DNA of 49,421 bases, taken from an uncultured Gilliamella sp. (GTDB lineage: Bacteria > Pseudomonadota > Gammaproteobacteria > Enterobacterales > Orbaceae). The translations under genes were made by a program, and so were the position numbers. Of this stretch, positions 26,891 to 35,847 are shown one piece after another. The notes under the pieces are model-generated. The model saw only the letters and a program-made list of their open reading frames with translations, was not told the DNA's origin and did not search any database. Position 1 is the first letter of the stretch, and each line of letters begins with the position of its first letter. Location of the stretch: the NCBI GenBank assembly GCA_945276085.1, contig CALYPO010000003.1, positions 1-49,421 on the forward strand. Direction: 5' to 3'.

Positions 26891-27841
26891 TAGTGTTGTT
26901 TGTTGTTGCTTAAGTGAATCGGCAATGTGCTGTTGTGTTTTTAATGTTCGAATATTTTGTAATACTTGTGCCGCTTGAAAATAGTGCGATTTTAAGTAAG
27001 CTAGCCATTGTTTGATGCGCGCTGAATGATAAAGCGGTTTAACCTCTTCGATAGTTGTTGTAGCGTAATTGATTAAAATTTCTAAAATTTGTTGCCACTG
27101 TAACTCTGCATCATTAAAACGAATCATATTGGCTAAGTTTGGGATCGTTAAAATACCACGTCCAAGCATAATGTCTTGGCTTTGACTTTGGATAAGACAG
27201 TTTTGCGCATCTTTAACGGAAAAAATCTCGCCGTTAGCAATAACTGGAATATTTAATTTTTGTTTAATTTTTCCTATTGTTTGCCAATCGATTTTGTCAG
27301 CTTGATAACCGTCAGTTTTTGTTCTTCCATGAATGACAATTTCATTTGCTCCTGCCTGTTCAATCGCGTTAGCAATGTCTAAACAGTAAGATTTGTCTGT
27401 CCACCCTAAACGAATTTTGGCTGATAGTTTTGCCGTTGTGCCAATAGCGAGTCTTGTTTGTTCAACAATATTAAATATTTGTTCTGGGTATTGTAATAAG
27501 TAAGCGCCGCCGTGGCTGCCCACGACTGTTTTAGCAGGACAACCAAAATTGATATCTATTCCATACGAACCCAACTCAATAGCTTTAACCGCATTTTCTG
27601 CCATCCATTGTGGTGATTGCCCTAAAATTTGCACACGCACAGGCGTACCGGACGCTGTTTTTCCATCATGGTAAAGTTCAGGGCATAGACGGTAAAATGT
27701 TCGGTTAGATAATTTATGATGAGTCACTCTGACAAATTCTGTCACACAATAATCAAATTGATTAATTTGAGTTAAGATTTTTCTCACATTATAATCTAAC
27801 ACGCCTTCCATCGGTGCTAAGATGATACGATTGAATTTCAT
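26885..27841 (-). CDS. dusC: DusC, tRNA-dihydrouridine(16) synthase
   Basis: The 318-residue FMN enzyme with a TIM barrel begins ILAPMEGVLD, the DusC version of the family N-terminus. The catalytic C101 lies in FGCPAKTV, and HGRTKTDGY and IPVIANGEI bind FMN/tRNA. It reduces U16 in tRNA D-loops. Length equals E. coli DusC (315). The ATG overlaps the moeB stop by 4 bp (translational coupling). Its stop overlaps that of the convergent orphan membrane gene. Confidence 0.94.
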   Translation of the reverse strand: MKFNRIILAPMEGVLDYNVRKILTQINQFDYCVTEFVRVTHHKLSNRTFYRLCPELYHDGKTASGTPVRVQILGQSPQWMAENAVKAIELGSYGIDINFGCPAKTVVGSHGGAYLLQYPEQIFNIVEQTRLAIGTTAKLSAKIRLGWTDKSYCLDIANAIEQAGANEIVIHGRTKTDGYQADKIDWQTIGKIKQKLNIPVIANGEIFSVKDAQNCLIQSQSQDIMLGRGILTIPNLANMIRFNDAELQWQQILEILINYATTTIEEVKPLYHSARIKQWLAYLKSHYFQAAQVLQNIRTLKTQQHIADSLKQQQTTLL

Positions 27842-28611
27842 TGTCGTGCCTGCTTATTTTGTTCATTACCACAGATTGAGCAGTTAGGTTGTTTTGTCAG
27901 CTTAACTTGATTAAATTGCATGCTCATTGTATCAACCATTAGTAGTCGACCCGATAACGGTGTGCCATAATGAGTAAGCACTTTTATTGCTTCTAATGCT
28001 TGCATTGAGCCAAACATTCCCACTAAAGGGGCCATTACCCCAGTTTCAACGCAACTCAATTGATCGTCGCCAAATAAACGACTCAGGCAATGGTAACAAG
28101 GTTCATCATGCTGATAAGTAAATACAGTTAATAAACCTTCCATACGAATGGCTGCACCAGAGACTAGTGGTGTTTTAGTTTGAAAACAGCAACGATTAAT
28201 TTGTTCTCGAGTGGTTAGATTGTCGCTACAATCAATCACAATTTGATGATGTTTGATAAGTGAAAGTAAGCGACTATCATCCAGTTTTTGATTCACTGTA
28301 TTTATGATAGTATCTGCATTGCGTTTACTTAGCGTGTGTTTTGCAACTTCAACTTTATATTGATTGATTGTTTTTTCTGTATATAAAATTTGCCGGTTTA
28401 AATTTGATTTTGTCACGGTATCAAAATCAACTAAGGTTAACTTTCCAACGCCAGCCGCTGTGAGGTAAAGCGAAGCTGCACAGCCAAGTCCGCCTAAACC
28501 AATAATTAGTGCCGCACTATTTTTTAACACTTGCTGTTTTTCAATATCAAAACCATGCAAAGTTATTTGCCTATCGTAACGAAATAATTCTTGATCAGTT
28601 AGCGCTTGCAT
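27838..28611 (-). CDS. moeB: MoeB-type adenylyltransferase (E1-like)
   Basis: A 257-residue ThiF/MoeB-family protein: nucleotide-binding GLGGLGC (38-44), DFDTVTKSNLNRQ (62-74), zinc cysteines in CYHC and CSIC, and the CVETGVMAPLVG segment that is closer to MoeB than to ThiF. MoeB activates MoaD by C-terminal adenylation for molybdopterin synthesis. moeA, the usual partner, is absent, and dusC follows instead, so a role for another sulfur carrier cannot be excluded. Length is near E. coli MoeB (249). Confidence 0.85.
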   Translation of the reverse strand: MQALTDQELFRYDRQITLHGFDIEKQQVLKNSAALIIGLGGLGCAASLYLTAAGVGKLTLVDFDTVTKSNLNRQILYTEKTINQYKVEVAKHTLSKRNADTIINTVNQKLDDSRLLSLIKHHQIVIDCSDNLTTREQINRCCFQTKTPLVSGAAIRMEGLLTVFTYQHDEPCYHCLSRLFGDDQLSCVETGVMAPLVGMFGSMQALEAIKVLTHYGTPLSGRLLMVDTMSMQFNQVKLTKQPNCSICGNEQNKQARQ

Positions 28612-28641
28612 AATAGATAATTGTTCATCGTAAATTGCTAT

Positions 28642-28647
28642 ATTATA
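28642..28647 (-). promoter_or_regulatory. Candidate -10 for moeB-dusC
   Basis: Read leftward, TATAAT occurs 31 bp before the moeB ATG. No good -35 hexamer is seen at 16-18 bp. Immediately upstream (28655-28676) is a stem-loop of 9 pairs (one A-C mismatch) between CTTGACGCC and GGCGCCAAG that may end the preceding operon. Confidence 0.4.
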
Positions 28648-28685
28648 GCAGACACTTGACGCCTTACGGCGCCAAGCTGTTAAGA

Positions 28686-30005
28686 TTATTTGTCAAAACC
28701 AGATAAAAAGGTGAGATATTCTTCTTTGGTCATGAGTGGTTTGTAATTTGATATGAGGGTTTGTGCTGATTTTGCATCATCAAAAAGTAAATCGATAATT
28801 GTACACGCCATCATTTGTGCAGGGCGAATATAAGCCATTTCTTCATCAAATACGACATAATCTTTTCCATGCAACACGCCTCTCACAGATCCGATCCATG
28901 GGTGACTTACTGGCATAATGTGCGACAAATCACCTGTATCAGTACTACCAGTCATATGTGGCGCAACTGAAACATTTTCTTCACCAATTAATTTTTCAGC
29001 GTTATGCTTCAAAAGTTCATTTAACGTGGCATTATTATGTAAAGGTAGATAACCTGGTAAATCTTTGATTTCACAACTAGCCCCAACAGCCATCGCCCCC
29101 GCTTGTAAGGCTTGATTAATCCGTTCATTGGCTTTAATCATTGCAGGAACGTTACCTGCGCGCACATAACTTTCCATTCTTACATCACTGGGTACGACGT
29201 TGACCAAATCGCCACCTTGAGTAATTATTGGGTGGAATCGGATATAATCTTTTTCTTGAAATGTGTCACGAATTGCATTAACACCCATCAATCCCATCAT
29301 AGCTGCATTTAATGCGTTAACGCCTGCATGTGGGGCTGCTGCTGCGTGAGCTGCTTCACCTTTATATTTGATTAGTTTTCCAATAAATCCATTGCTGGTT
29401 GTTGATATTTCAATAAAACCATCTTTACGTTCATTTGGTACACTAGTTAAGTGGATTTGCAGCGCCATATCGACATCATCAAATTCACCTCGGGAAATGA
29501 GTTCAGGCTTACCCCCGATGTATTTGATTTTACCTTCTTCAATAAGCCGATTTCGATAAGTGATTTCCACATATTCTTCAGCTGGTACTGCAAAAGGAAC
29601 CACATCACCCGCTAAATATTGCATTGCGCCAGAATCGATTAGTCCCATCGTCACAGCCATCATATTCGCAATTTGTGCATTATGCCCACAGCAATGAGCT
29701 GCGCCAGAGGTTTCATCAGCAGCAGGGTGATCTGCACAAATTATGGCATCAAGTTCACCAATAACTGCGATGCTATATTTACTGCCTTTTCCGCCTTTTA
29801 ACCGGCCTTTAACACCGGTTAACGCTAATTTATTTTTATAGGGTACGCCCAATTTTTCAAATGTTTGCTCTACTTTTTTTGCGGTTTTGTGTTCTTTGTA
29901 ACCAAGTTCGGGTTCAGCCCAAATAGCTTCAGCAATGGCTTTTATGTCCGCTTTTCGGTTTGCAATAGCAAGGCAAACCTGTTGTTTAAGTTCTTCTTTA
30001 TTCAT
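28686..30005 (-). CDS. M20-family amidohydrolase, AbgB-like
   Basis: A 439-residue M20 metallopeptidase-fold hydrolase. Metal-binding segments are VIGELDAIICADHPAAD, AAHCCGHNAQIA, VPAEEYVE and TGSTDTGDLSHIMP. The CCGHN motif and general layout are closest to M20D amidohydrolases such as AbgB (aminobenzoyl-glutamate utilisation) and related N-acyl amino acid hydrolases. The substrate is unknown. The enzyme is the last gene of a three-gene leftward operon with two small membrane proteins (20 bp spacing), which suggests that they bring in, or export, its substrate or product. Confidence 0.85.
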   Translation of the reverse strand: MNKEELKQQVCLAIANRKADIKAIAEAIWAEPELGYKEHKTAKKVEQTFEKLGVPYKNKLALTGVKGRLKGGKGSKYSIAVIGELDAIICADHPAADETSGAAHCCGHNAQIANMMAVTMGLIDSGAMQYLAGDVVPFAVPAEEYVEITYRNRLIEEGKIKYIGGKPELISRGEFDDVDMALQIHLTSVPNERKDGFIEISTTSNGFIGKLIKYKGEAAHAAAAPHAGVNALNAAMMGLMGVNAIRDTFQEKDYIRFHPIITQGGDLVNVVPSDVRMESYVRAGNVPAMIKANERINQALQAGAMAVGASCEIKDLPGYLPLHNNATLNELLKHNAEKLIGEENVSVAPHMTGSTDTGDLSHIMPVSHPWIGSVRGVLHGKDYVVFDEEMAYIRPAQMMACTIIDLLFDDAKSAQTLISNYKPLMTKEEYLTFLSGFDK

Positions 30006-30024
30006 GAGTTAATTCCTACTCCAG

Positions 30025-30474
30025 TTAAATAACACCTTCCCAATGTAACGTAATTTGTGCAATGATTGCGGCAAAAATAAACGTACCTGAAAACACCGCT
30101 AGCGAAACAGGGATAATTCGCCAAGAGATACTTTTAAATAATGCTAAATCTTTGCCAATAGCAAGCCCTGCGTAGGCAAGTACCGGTGTACAAACTGCAA
30201 GTAATGATACATTGTCCGTAATTGAAACAACTTGTTCGTGGAAAGGAAATATAGGGGATGAGGCAACGGCTGCAACTACTGACACCCATAAAATTACTGG
30301 AAATTTATTGAGTAAAGGTACTTTGCCAACAAAGTATCCAACAATTGATATAACCACTAAAATGGCTAATGCTTGTAACGATAACATAAAATCAACTTTA
30401 TAGCCGACAGTGTTACCTGCTGCCATAATGATAGCGACTAAAATGAGTAAAAATAGCGTTTCTAAACTTTTCAT
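30025..30474 (-). CDS. Small polytopic membrane protein, second of a membrane pair
   Basis: A 149-residue hydrophobic protein with about five membrane segments (near 5-22, 30-50, 57-75, 85-105 and 115-142). It starts with its own AAGGAAGG ribosome binding site in the 15-bp gap after the upstream membrane gene, so it is a separate protein rather than a frameshifted tail. No family is recognised with confidence. The length and constant pairing with the 257-residue protein suggest the two form one transporter. Confidence 0.75.
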   Translation of the reverse strand: MKSLETLFLLILVAIIMAAGNTVGYKVDFMLSLQALAILVVISIVGYFVGKVPLLNKFPVILWVSVVAAVASSPIFPFHEQVVSITDNVSLLAVCTPVLAYAGLAIGKDLALFKSISWRIIPVSLAVFSGTFIFAAIIAQITLHWEGVI

Positions 30475-30489
30475 TACAACAATCCTTCC

Positions 30490-31263
30490 TTAATTACGAC
30501 GAAAACGAGCAAAAGTGTTATATAAAAAAGAAGCAAAAGGTAATGAAAATAGTGTATAAATGTAGATACCAACTATACTGGACATTAGATTTGCTGTTGT
30601 TGCATAGGCTTTAATTTCACTTGCCAGATCTGGATACAGATCGCTAATTGGTGCTAGTGACGCAGCCATCATACTTCCGCTACCAACACCCGCGCCCATC
30701 GCTAAAGCATAGGGATGAAGAATATCTAATTTAGCCATAATACTCGCTAAGATGCTCATCCAAATCGCACCATAAAGTGTGCCGCAAACGTACATAGCCA
30801 TCACACCGCGTCCTTCGGCTGAATCTAAACCGTATTTATCTGCAACAATGGCAATATTAGGTTCACGTGCAACTGAGTAAGTGGCGCCAACCGCTTCACG
30901 TTTCATACCTAACATCATTGCTAAAGGTAATCCTAATAAAATGGTACCGGCAAAGTGACCGAGTTCTTGAAAAATGAGTGCCAATTTTGCATCTTTTAAA
31001 ATCATATCGATTTTAGGACCAACGGCAACGCCCAATTTGGCAACAAGTAGCATTAATGTGACAATCATAACGGCACTTGCATGATTCATATTTTTTATGT
31101 TTAATATTTTGAGCTTAGGAAGGCTTATGATTCCGCCAATAATCATAGCATATAGCATGGGGTATAAAGTAATAATCCAAATAGATTGTTTACCAATAAA
31201 CTCACAGATCAGAACGACTATCAGTGCTAACAAATGCACTCTATAGTCTTTAATAATTTCCAT
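30490..31263 (-). CDS. Polytopic membrane protein, probable DUF3100 family
   Basis: A 257-residue protein with about seven membrane segments. Gly-rich segments (LPYALAMGAGVGSGSMMAASLAPI-like near 190-210, and TILLGLPLAMMLGMKREAVGATYS near 117-140) look like transporter re-entrant or substrate-binding regions. I place it tentatively in DUF3100, a membrane family without assigned function that is often found beside M20 hydrolases. It is the first gene of the operon. Substrate unknown. Confidence 0.7.
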   Translation of the reverse strand: MEIIKDYRVHLLALIVVLICEFIGKQSIWIITLYPMLYAMIIGGIISLPKLKILNIKNMNHASAVMIVTLMLLVAKLGVAVGPKIDMILKDAKLALIFQELGHFAGTILLGLPLAMMLGMKREAVGATYSVAREPNIAIVADKYGLDSAEGRGVMAMYVCGTLYGAIWMSILASIMAKLDILHPYALAMGAGVGSGSMMAASLAPISDLYPDLASEIKAYATTANLMSSIVGIYIYTLFSLPFASFLYNTFARFRRN

Positions 31264-31488
31264 CCTTATAAACCTCTAATAGTTTTTATCAATAATCACT
31301 ATCCATGATATCTAGAATCATAGTCAGTATTTGCATTGCATATTTAATATACATAACCTTGATTATTACCGTCAATAAACAACTGTTGTTAATTTGAAAT
31401 CATACTCAAGATTACCTTTTTGATGAGCTGATTAAAACAATTCAATAATAAATATCAATAAATGCCTTTATAAGCCCTTTATTTGATT

Positions 31489-31494
31489 TATAAT
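31489..31494 (+). promoter_or_regulatory. Candidate -10 for aspS
   Basis: TATAAT lies 42 bp before the aspS ATG, a plausible leader length. The -35 region at 17 bp is not close to consensus. The 272-bp spacer also carries the leftward promoter of the membrane-pair/M20 operon, which I cannot pinpoint. Confidence 0.4.
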
Positions 31495-31535
31495 ACAGAC
31501 AATTTTTATAGCTTGAAATTTTAACAGGATATTTT

Positions 31536-33293
31536 ATGCGTTCGATTTATTGTGGTCAGTTAAACTCATCTCATATTAATCAAGAAGTTACCTTATGTGG
31601 TTGGGTTAATAAACGCCGAGATTTAGGTGGTATGATTTTTATTGATATGCGTGATCGCGAAGGAATTGTACAGGTCTTTTTTGATCCTGATTATTTGCAG
31701 GCGTATCAGTTAGCGGGTGAACTACGCAATGAGTTTTGTATTCAAATTAAAGGTAAAGTAAGGGCTAGACCAGAAGGCCAAATCAATAAAGATATGGCAA
31801 CTGGTGAAGTTGAAGTTTTAGCAACTGAACTTGTTATTTTTAATCGAAGTGATGTTTTACCATTAGACTTTAATCAAAATAATAGTGAAGAGCAGCGTTT
31901 AAAATATCGATACATTGATCTTCGTCGTCAGGAGATGACGGCAATTTTCAAAACACGCGCTAAAGTGACTGCTTTTGTGCGTTCGTTTATGAATGAACAT
32001 GGTTTTTTAGACATCGAAACACCTATGTTAACTAAAGCCACACCAGAAGGTGCGCGTGATTATTTAGTGCCTAGCCGAATTCATAACGGTGAATTTTATG
32101 CTTTACCTCAGTCTCCACAACTATTTAAACAACTCTTAATGATGTCAGGATTTGACCGATACTATCAAATTGTTAAATGCTTTCGTGATGAGGATTTACG
32201 CGCAGATCGCCAACCTGAATTTACCCAAATTGATGTTGAAACTTCATTTATGACAGCAGAGCAAGTGCGTGAAATCATGGAGCAAATGATTCGTGAACTT
32301 TGGTTGCATGTTAAAAATGTTGATTTAGGCAAGTTCCCTGTTATGACCTTTGCAGAAGCAATGCGACGTTTTGGTAGTGATAAGCCGGATTTACGTAACC
32401 CGCTTGAAATTATTGATGTTGCAGATTTGGTTAAAGATGTCGATTTCAAAGTATTTTCAACGCCTGCTAATGATCCAAAAGGGCGTGTTGCATTACTTTG
32501 TGTGCCTAATGGCGCGCAATTAACCCGAAAACAGCTCGATGATTATACGCAATTTATTTCAGTTTATGGTGCCAAAGGTATGGCTTGGATCAAAGTTAAT
32601 GAACGTAGCAAAGGACTAGATGGTGTACAAAGCCCTGTTGCAAAATTCTTTAATCAGACACAAATGGAAGCATTACTTAATCGAGCTAATGCTAAAGATG
32701 GCGATATATTATTATTTGGTGCTGATAGCTACAAAGTTGTTAGTGATGCGCTAGGCGCATTACGCTTAAAAGTTGGTAAGGATTTAGCCTTAACCGATGA
32801 AAATAGATGGGCTGTTCTTTGGGTTGTGGATTTTCCAATGTTTGAAGAAACAGATGAAGGACTTAGTGCCATGCACCATCCATTCACCTCTCCAAAAGAT
32901 TTTACCCCTCAGCAGCTAATGGACAGTCCTGAAACAGCGGTTGCTAATGCCTATGATATGGTCATTAATGGTTATGAAGTAGGGGGCGGCTCAGTGCGTA
33001 TTCATCGCAGTGAAATGCAACAAGCGGTATTTTCAATTTTAGGTATTAATGAACATGATCAACGTGAAAAATTTGGTTTTTTACTTGATGCCTTAAAATA
33101 TGGAACCCCGCCTCATGCTGGACTGGCATTCGGATTAGATCGCTTAACTATGCTATTAACAGGCACGGATAATATTCGAGATGTGATTGCATTTCCGAAA
33201 ACCACAGCTGCTACCTGTTTATTGACTGATGCACCGAGCCCGGCAAATCCAGCAGCATTAGTAGAACTAGGAATCGAAGTTTGCAAAAAATAG
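31536..33293 (+). CDS. aspS: AspS, aspartyl-tRNA synthetase
   Basis: A 585-residue class II synthetase of the bacterial type: N-terminal OB-fold anticodon domain (about 1-105, [22 protein letters not shown]), catalytic core with motif 2 ([18 protein letters not shown]), a GAD insertion domain (about 280-420) and motif 3 ([12 protein letters not shown]) near the C-terminus. It charges tRNA-Asp. Length is close to E. coli AspS (590). An ACAGGA site precedes the ATG. nudB follows, as in E. coli. Confidence 0.97.
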   Translation: MRSIYCGQLNSSHINQEVTLCGWVNKRRDLGGMIFIDMRDREGIVQVFFDPDYLQAYQLAGELRNEFCIQIKGKVRARPEGQINKDMATGEVEVLATELVIFNRSDVLPLDFNQNNSEEQRLKYRYIDLRRQEMTAIFKTRAKVTAFVRSFMNEHGFLDIETPMLTKATPEGARDYLVPSRIHNGEFYALPQSPQLFKQLLMMSGFDRYYQIVKCFRDEDLRADRQPEFTQIDVETSFMTAEQVREIMEQMIRELWLHVKNVDLGKFPVMTFAEAMRRFGSDKPDLRNPLEIIDVADLVKDVDFKVFSTPANDPKGRVALLCVPNGAQLTRKQLDDYTQFISVYGAKGMAWIKVNERSKGLDGVQSPVAKFFNQTQMEALLNRANAKDGDILLFGADSYKVVSDALGALRLKVGKDLALTDENRWAVLWVVDFPMFEETDEGLSAMHHPFTSPKDFTPQQLMDSPETAVANAYDMVINGYEVGGGSVRIHRSEMQQAVFSILGINEHDQREKFGFLLDALKYGTPPHAGLAFGLDRLTMLLTGTDNIRDVIAFPKTTAATCLLTDAPSPANPAALVELGIEVCKK

Positions 33294-33304
33294 CGAAATG
33301 TTAA

Positions 33305-33745
33305 ATGCAAACATTTAAAAAACCTGAATCGGTGTTAGTTGTTATTTACTGCCAAACCACTTTGCGTTGTTTGATGATGCAACGCAAAGATGATCCTAAT
33401 TTTTGGCAGTCAGTAACAGGCAGTTTAGAGAATAACGAATTGCCAATTGAAACGGCAATTCGTGAAGTGTATGAAGAAACAGGTATTGATATTGTTGGTA
33501 GTAATTTGTCGTTAGTCGATGCTAAACATGTTGTTGAATTTGAAATTTTTCCACAGTTTAGACATCGATATGCACCACAGGTTAAGATAAATAAAGAACA
33601 TTGGTTTTATCTGCCTCTGACCACAGAGGTAAAACCTATGTTGAGTGAACATTTAGCCTATCAATGGATGTCAATTCAAGATGCGGCTAATTTGACCTTA
33701 TCGCCTAATAATCGAGAGGCAATCAAGAAGATTGTAAATTATTAA
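33305..33745 (+). CDS. nudB: NudB, dihydroneopterin triphosphate diphosphatase
   Basis: A 146-residue Nudix hydrolase with the complete 23-residue Nudix box from G39 to I61 (G-x5-E-x7-REVYEETGI). The FKKPESVLVVIY N-terminus and FWQSVTGSLE are NudB features. It removes pyrophosphate from dihydroneopterin triphosphate in folate synthesis. Length is near E. coli NudB (150). It lies 11 bp after aspS. The next E. coli genes (yebC, ruvC) are absent. Confidence 0.93.
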   Translation: MQTFKKPESVLVVIYCQTTLRCLMMQRKDDPNFWQSVTGSLENNELPIETAIREVYEETGIDIVGSNLSLVDAKHVVEFEIFPQFRHRYAPQVKINKEHWFYLPLTTEVKPMLSEHLAYQWMSIQDAANLTLSPNNREAIKKIVNY

Positions 33746-33766
33746 AATTCAGTTAAGAGGTCAGGC

Positions 33767-34180
33767 ATGAAATTAAATCGTTATATTATGTCAATTTGTT
33801 TATCTTTTTTTACCCTAAACAGTTATGCTGAAATAAACATACCAAAGTGTCAGATTAACCAAAATCAATACATGATTTTTGATGAATATGATACTCAAAT
33901 TGCAGAGAAGATAATTGATTATAAATTACATGATCAACCTGAAAAACGAGCAAGTAGTATTATTAAAATATTTGCTAATGATAATAGTGAAAATCGAAAT
34001 TACTGGTTAGCTTCTTTTCAATTTGACGATAACACGACGCAATATTTATTCTTTCAAGTTGAACCAGAAAAGTTTATAGAAGTTGATCAAAAACAATTTC
34101 AAACCTTATTACCTAAAATTATTGAATGCAATCAGAATAAACAAACGCCCATTTATAGTGAAAATTTTGATGAAGATTAA
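33767..34180 (+). CDS. Small secreted protein of unknown function
   Basis: A 137-residue product with a signal peptide (about 1-21, ending LNSYA-EINI). The mature part is polar, rich in Asn, Gln, Glu and Asp, with two cysteines (in PKCQIN and IIECNQ) that could form a disulfide in the periplasm. No family is recognised. AAGAGG precedes the ATG, 21 bp after nudB, so it may be cotranscribed with aspS-nudB. Confidence 0.75.
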   Translation: MKLNRYIMSICLSFFTLNSYAEINIPKCQINQNQYMIFDEYDTQIAEKIIDYKLHDQPEKRASSIIKIFANDNSENRNYWLASFQFDDNTTQYLFFQVEPEKFIEVDQKQFQTLLPKIIECNQNKQTPIYSENFDED

Positions 34181-34259
34181 TCCAAGACAGAAGCCAAACC
34201 TCATTTAATAAACAAAACCCCTTTGGATTGGGTATCAAAGTAACAGGGAGTAATAGTGA

Positions 34260-35723
34260 ATGAATTTTTCTAATTTTCGTGATTTTTTAACTTATCTTGA
34301 GCAACAAGGTGAATTAAAACGCATTACTTATCCTGTTAGTCCTTATCTTGAAATGACCGAAATTGCCGATAGAGTTTTACGTGCACAAGGTCCCGCATTA
34401 TTATTTGAAAACCCTATTGGTTATACGATGCCTGTACTATGTAATTTATTTGGTACAACAAAACGAGTTGCAATGGCAATGGGGCAAGACGATCCCTCGG
34501 CATTACGTGAAATCGGGCAGCTTTTAGCTTTTTTACGTGAACCTGAACCGCCAAAAGGTATTCGACAATTTTTTAATGTTTTACCGAAATATAAGCAGAT
34601 ATTGAATATGCCGGTCAAGCGCCGATCATCGGCCCCTTGTCAAGAAGTAGTATTAAAAGATGAACACGTTGATTTAACACAATTGCCTATTATGCATTGC
34701 TGGCCAGAGGATGTAGCTCCGTTACTTTCTTGGGGATTAACTATTACTAAAGGTCCTTATAAAGAAAGGCAAAATGTGGGTATTTATCGATTGCAATTAT
34801 TAGCTAAAAATAAATTAGTGATGCGCTGGTTATCACATCGAGGTGGTGCGCTTGATTTTGCCGAATGGCAACAAGCTCATCCTCACGAAAAATTTCCAGT
34901 GGCAGTGGCTATTGGTGCAGATCCTGCAACAATTTTAGCCGCAGTTACACCCGTACCCGATACTTTACCAGAATACGCATTTGCAGGGTTATTAAGGCAA
35001 GGTCGAACCGAGGTAGTTAAAGCATTGTCTAATGACTTAGATTTACCAGCCACAGCAGAAATTATTTTAGAAGGTTATATTGATCCGAATGAAGTGGTAC
35101 CGGAAGGGCCTTATGGTGATCATACCGGTTATTATAACGAAGTTGAACATTTTGCTGTTTTTACTGTGACCCATTTAACTCATCGCAAAGATGCTATTTA
35201 TCATTCAACTTATACTGGACGGCCACCCGATGAACCGGCTATTATGGGACTCGCGTTAAATGAGGTATTTATTCCTATTTTACAAAAGCAGTTTCCCGAG
35301 ATTGTAGACTTTTATTTACCGCCAGAAGGATGTTCATATCGAATAGCTGTTGTGACTATCAAAAAGCAGTACCCTGGGCATGCTAAACGTATCATGATGG
35401 GGGTTTGGTCCTACTTACGACAGTTTATGTATACCAAGTTTGTCATTGTTTGTGATGATGATATTAATGCACGCGATTGGAAAGATGTTATGTGGGCGAT
35501 TTCAACACGTATGGATCCTCATCGAGACACCACATTCATTGATAATACTCCGATTGATTATTTAGATTTTGCTTCTCCGGTTTCGGGCTTAGGATCTAAA
35601 ATGGGATTGGATGCCACAAATAAATGGCCAGGAGAAACTAACCGAGAGTGGGGCAAAATAATTAAAAAAGATCCTCAGGTCGTTGCTTATATTGATGAGA
35701 TTTGGGATAAACTTGGCGTGTAG
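34260..35723 (+). CDS. ubiD: UbiD, 3-octaprenyl-4-hydroxybenzoate decarboxylase
   Basis: The 487-residue prenylated-FMN-dependent decarboxylase of ubiquinone synthesis matches E. coli UbiD (497). Visible blocks are the [18 protein letters not shown] start, the pFMN-binding [12 protein letters not shown] segment, [22 protein letters not shown] with the catalytic Glu region, and the [15 protein letters not shown] and [12 protein letters not shown] segments. It needs the UbiX cofactor enzyme, which is not in this window. A CAGGGAG site precedes the ATG. Ubiquinone production bears on the nearby complex I remnant. Confidence 0.96.
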   Translation: MNFSNFRDFLTYLEQQGELKRITYPVSPYLEMTEIADRVLRAQGPALLFENPIGYTMPVLCNLFGTTKRVAMAMGQDDPSALREIGQLLAFLREPEPPKGIRQFFNVLPKYKQILNMPVKRRSSAPCQEVVLKDEHVDLTQLPIMHCWPEDVAPLLSWGLTITKGPYKERQNVGIYRLQLLAKNKLVMRWLSHRGGALDFAEWQQAHPHEKFPVAVAIGADPATILAAVTPVPDTLPEYAFAGLLRQGRTEVVKALSNDLDLPATAEIILEGYIDPNEVVPEGPYGDHTGYYNEVEHFAVFTVTHLTHRKDAIYHSTYTGRPPDEPAIMGLALNEVFIPILQKQFPEIVDFYLPPEGCSYRIAVVTIKKQYPGHAKRIMMGVWSYLRQFMYTKFVIVCDDDINARDWKDVMWAISTRMDPHRDTTFIDNTPIDYLDFASPVSGLGSKMGLDATNKWPGETNREWGKIIKKDPQVVAYIDEIWDKLGV

Positions 35724-35847
35724 CCAGTTGATAACCATGTTTGATAAACAATATCTTTTACATAAATTTACTTAAAATAAACAAAAACTATCACCTTTTT
35801 ATGCATTTATGTATAATTATTACCCATGTTATGGCAATTAAATAATT

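Noticed and set aside
30025..31263. A single membrane protein gene split by frameshift
   Set aside because: The second ORF has its own AAGGAAGG ribosome binding site and ATG after a clean stop and 15-bp gap, which fits two genes.
32165..32449. A 94-residue ORF antisense to aspS
   Set aside because: A shadow frame of a strongly conserved gene with no ribosome binding site or recognisable protein.
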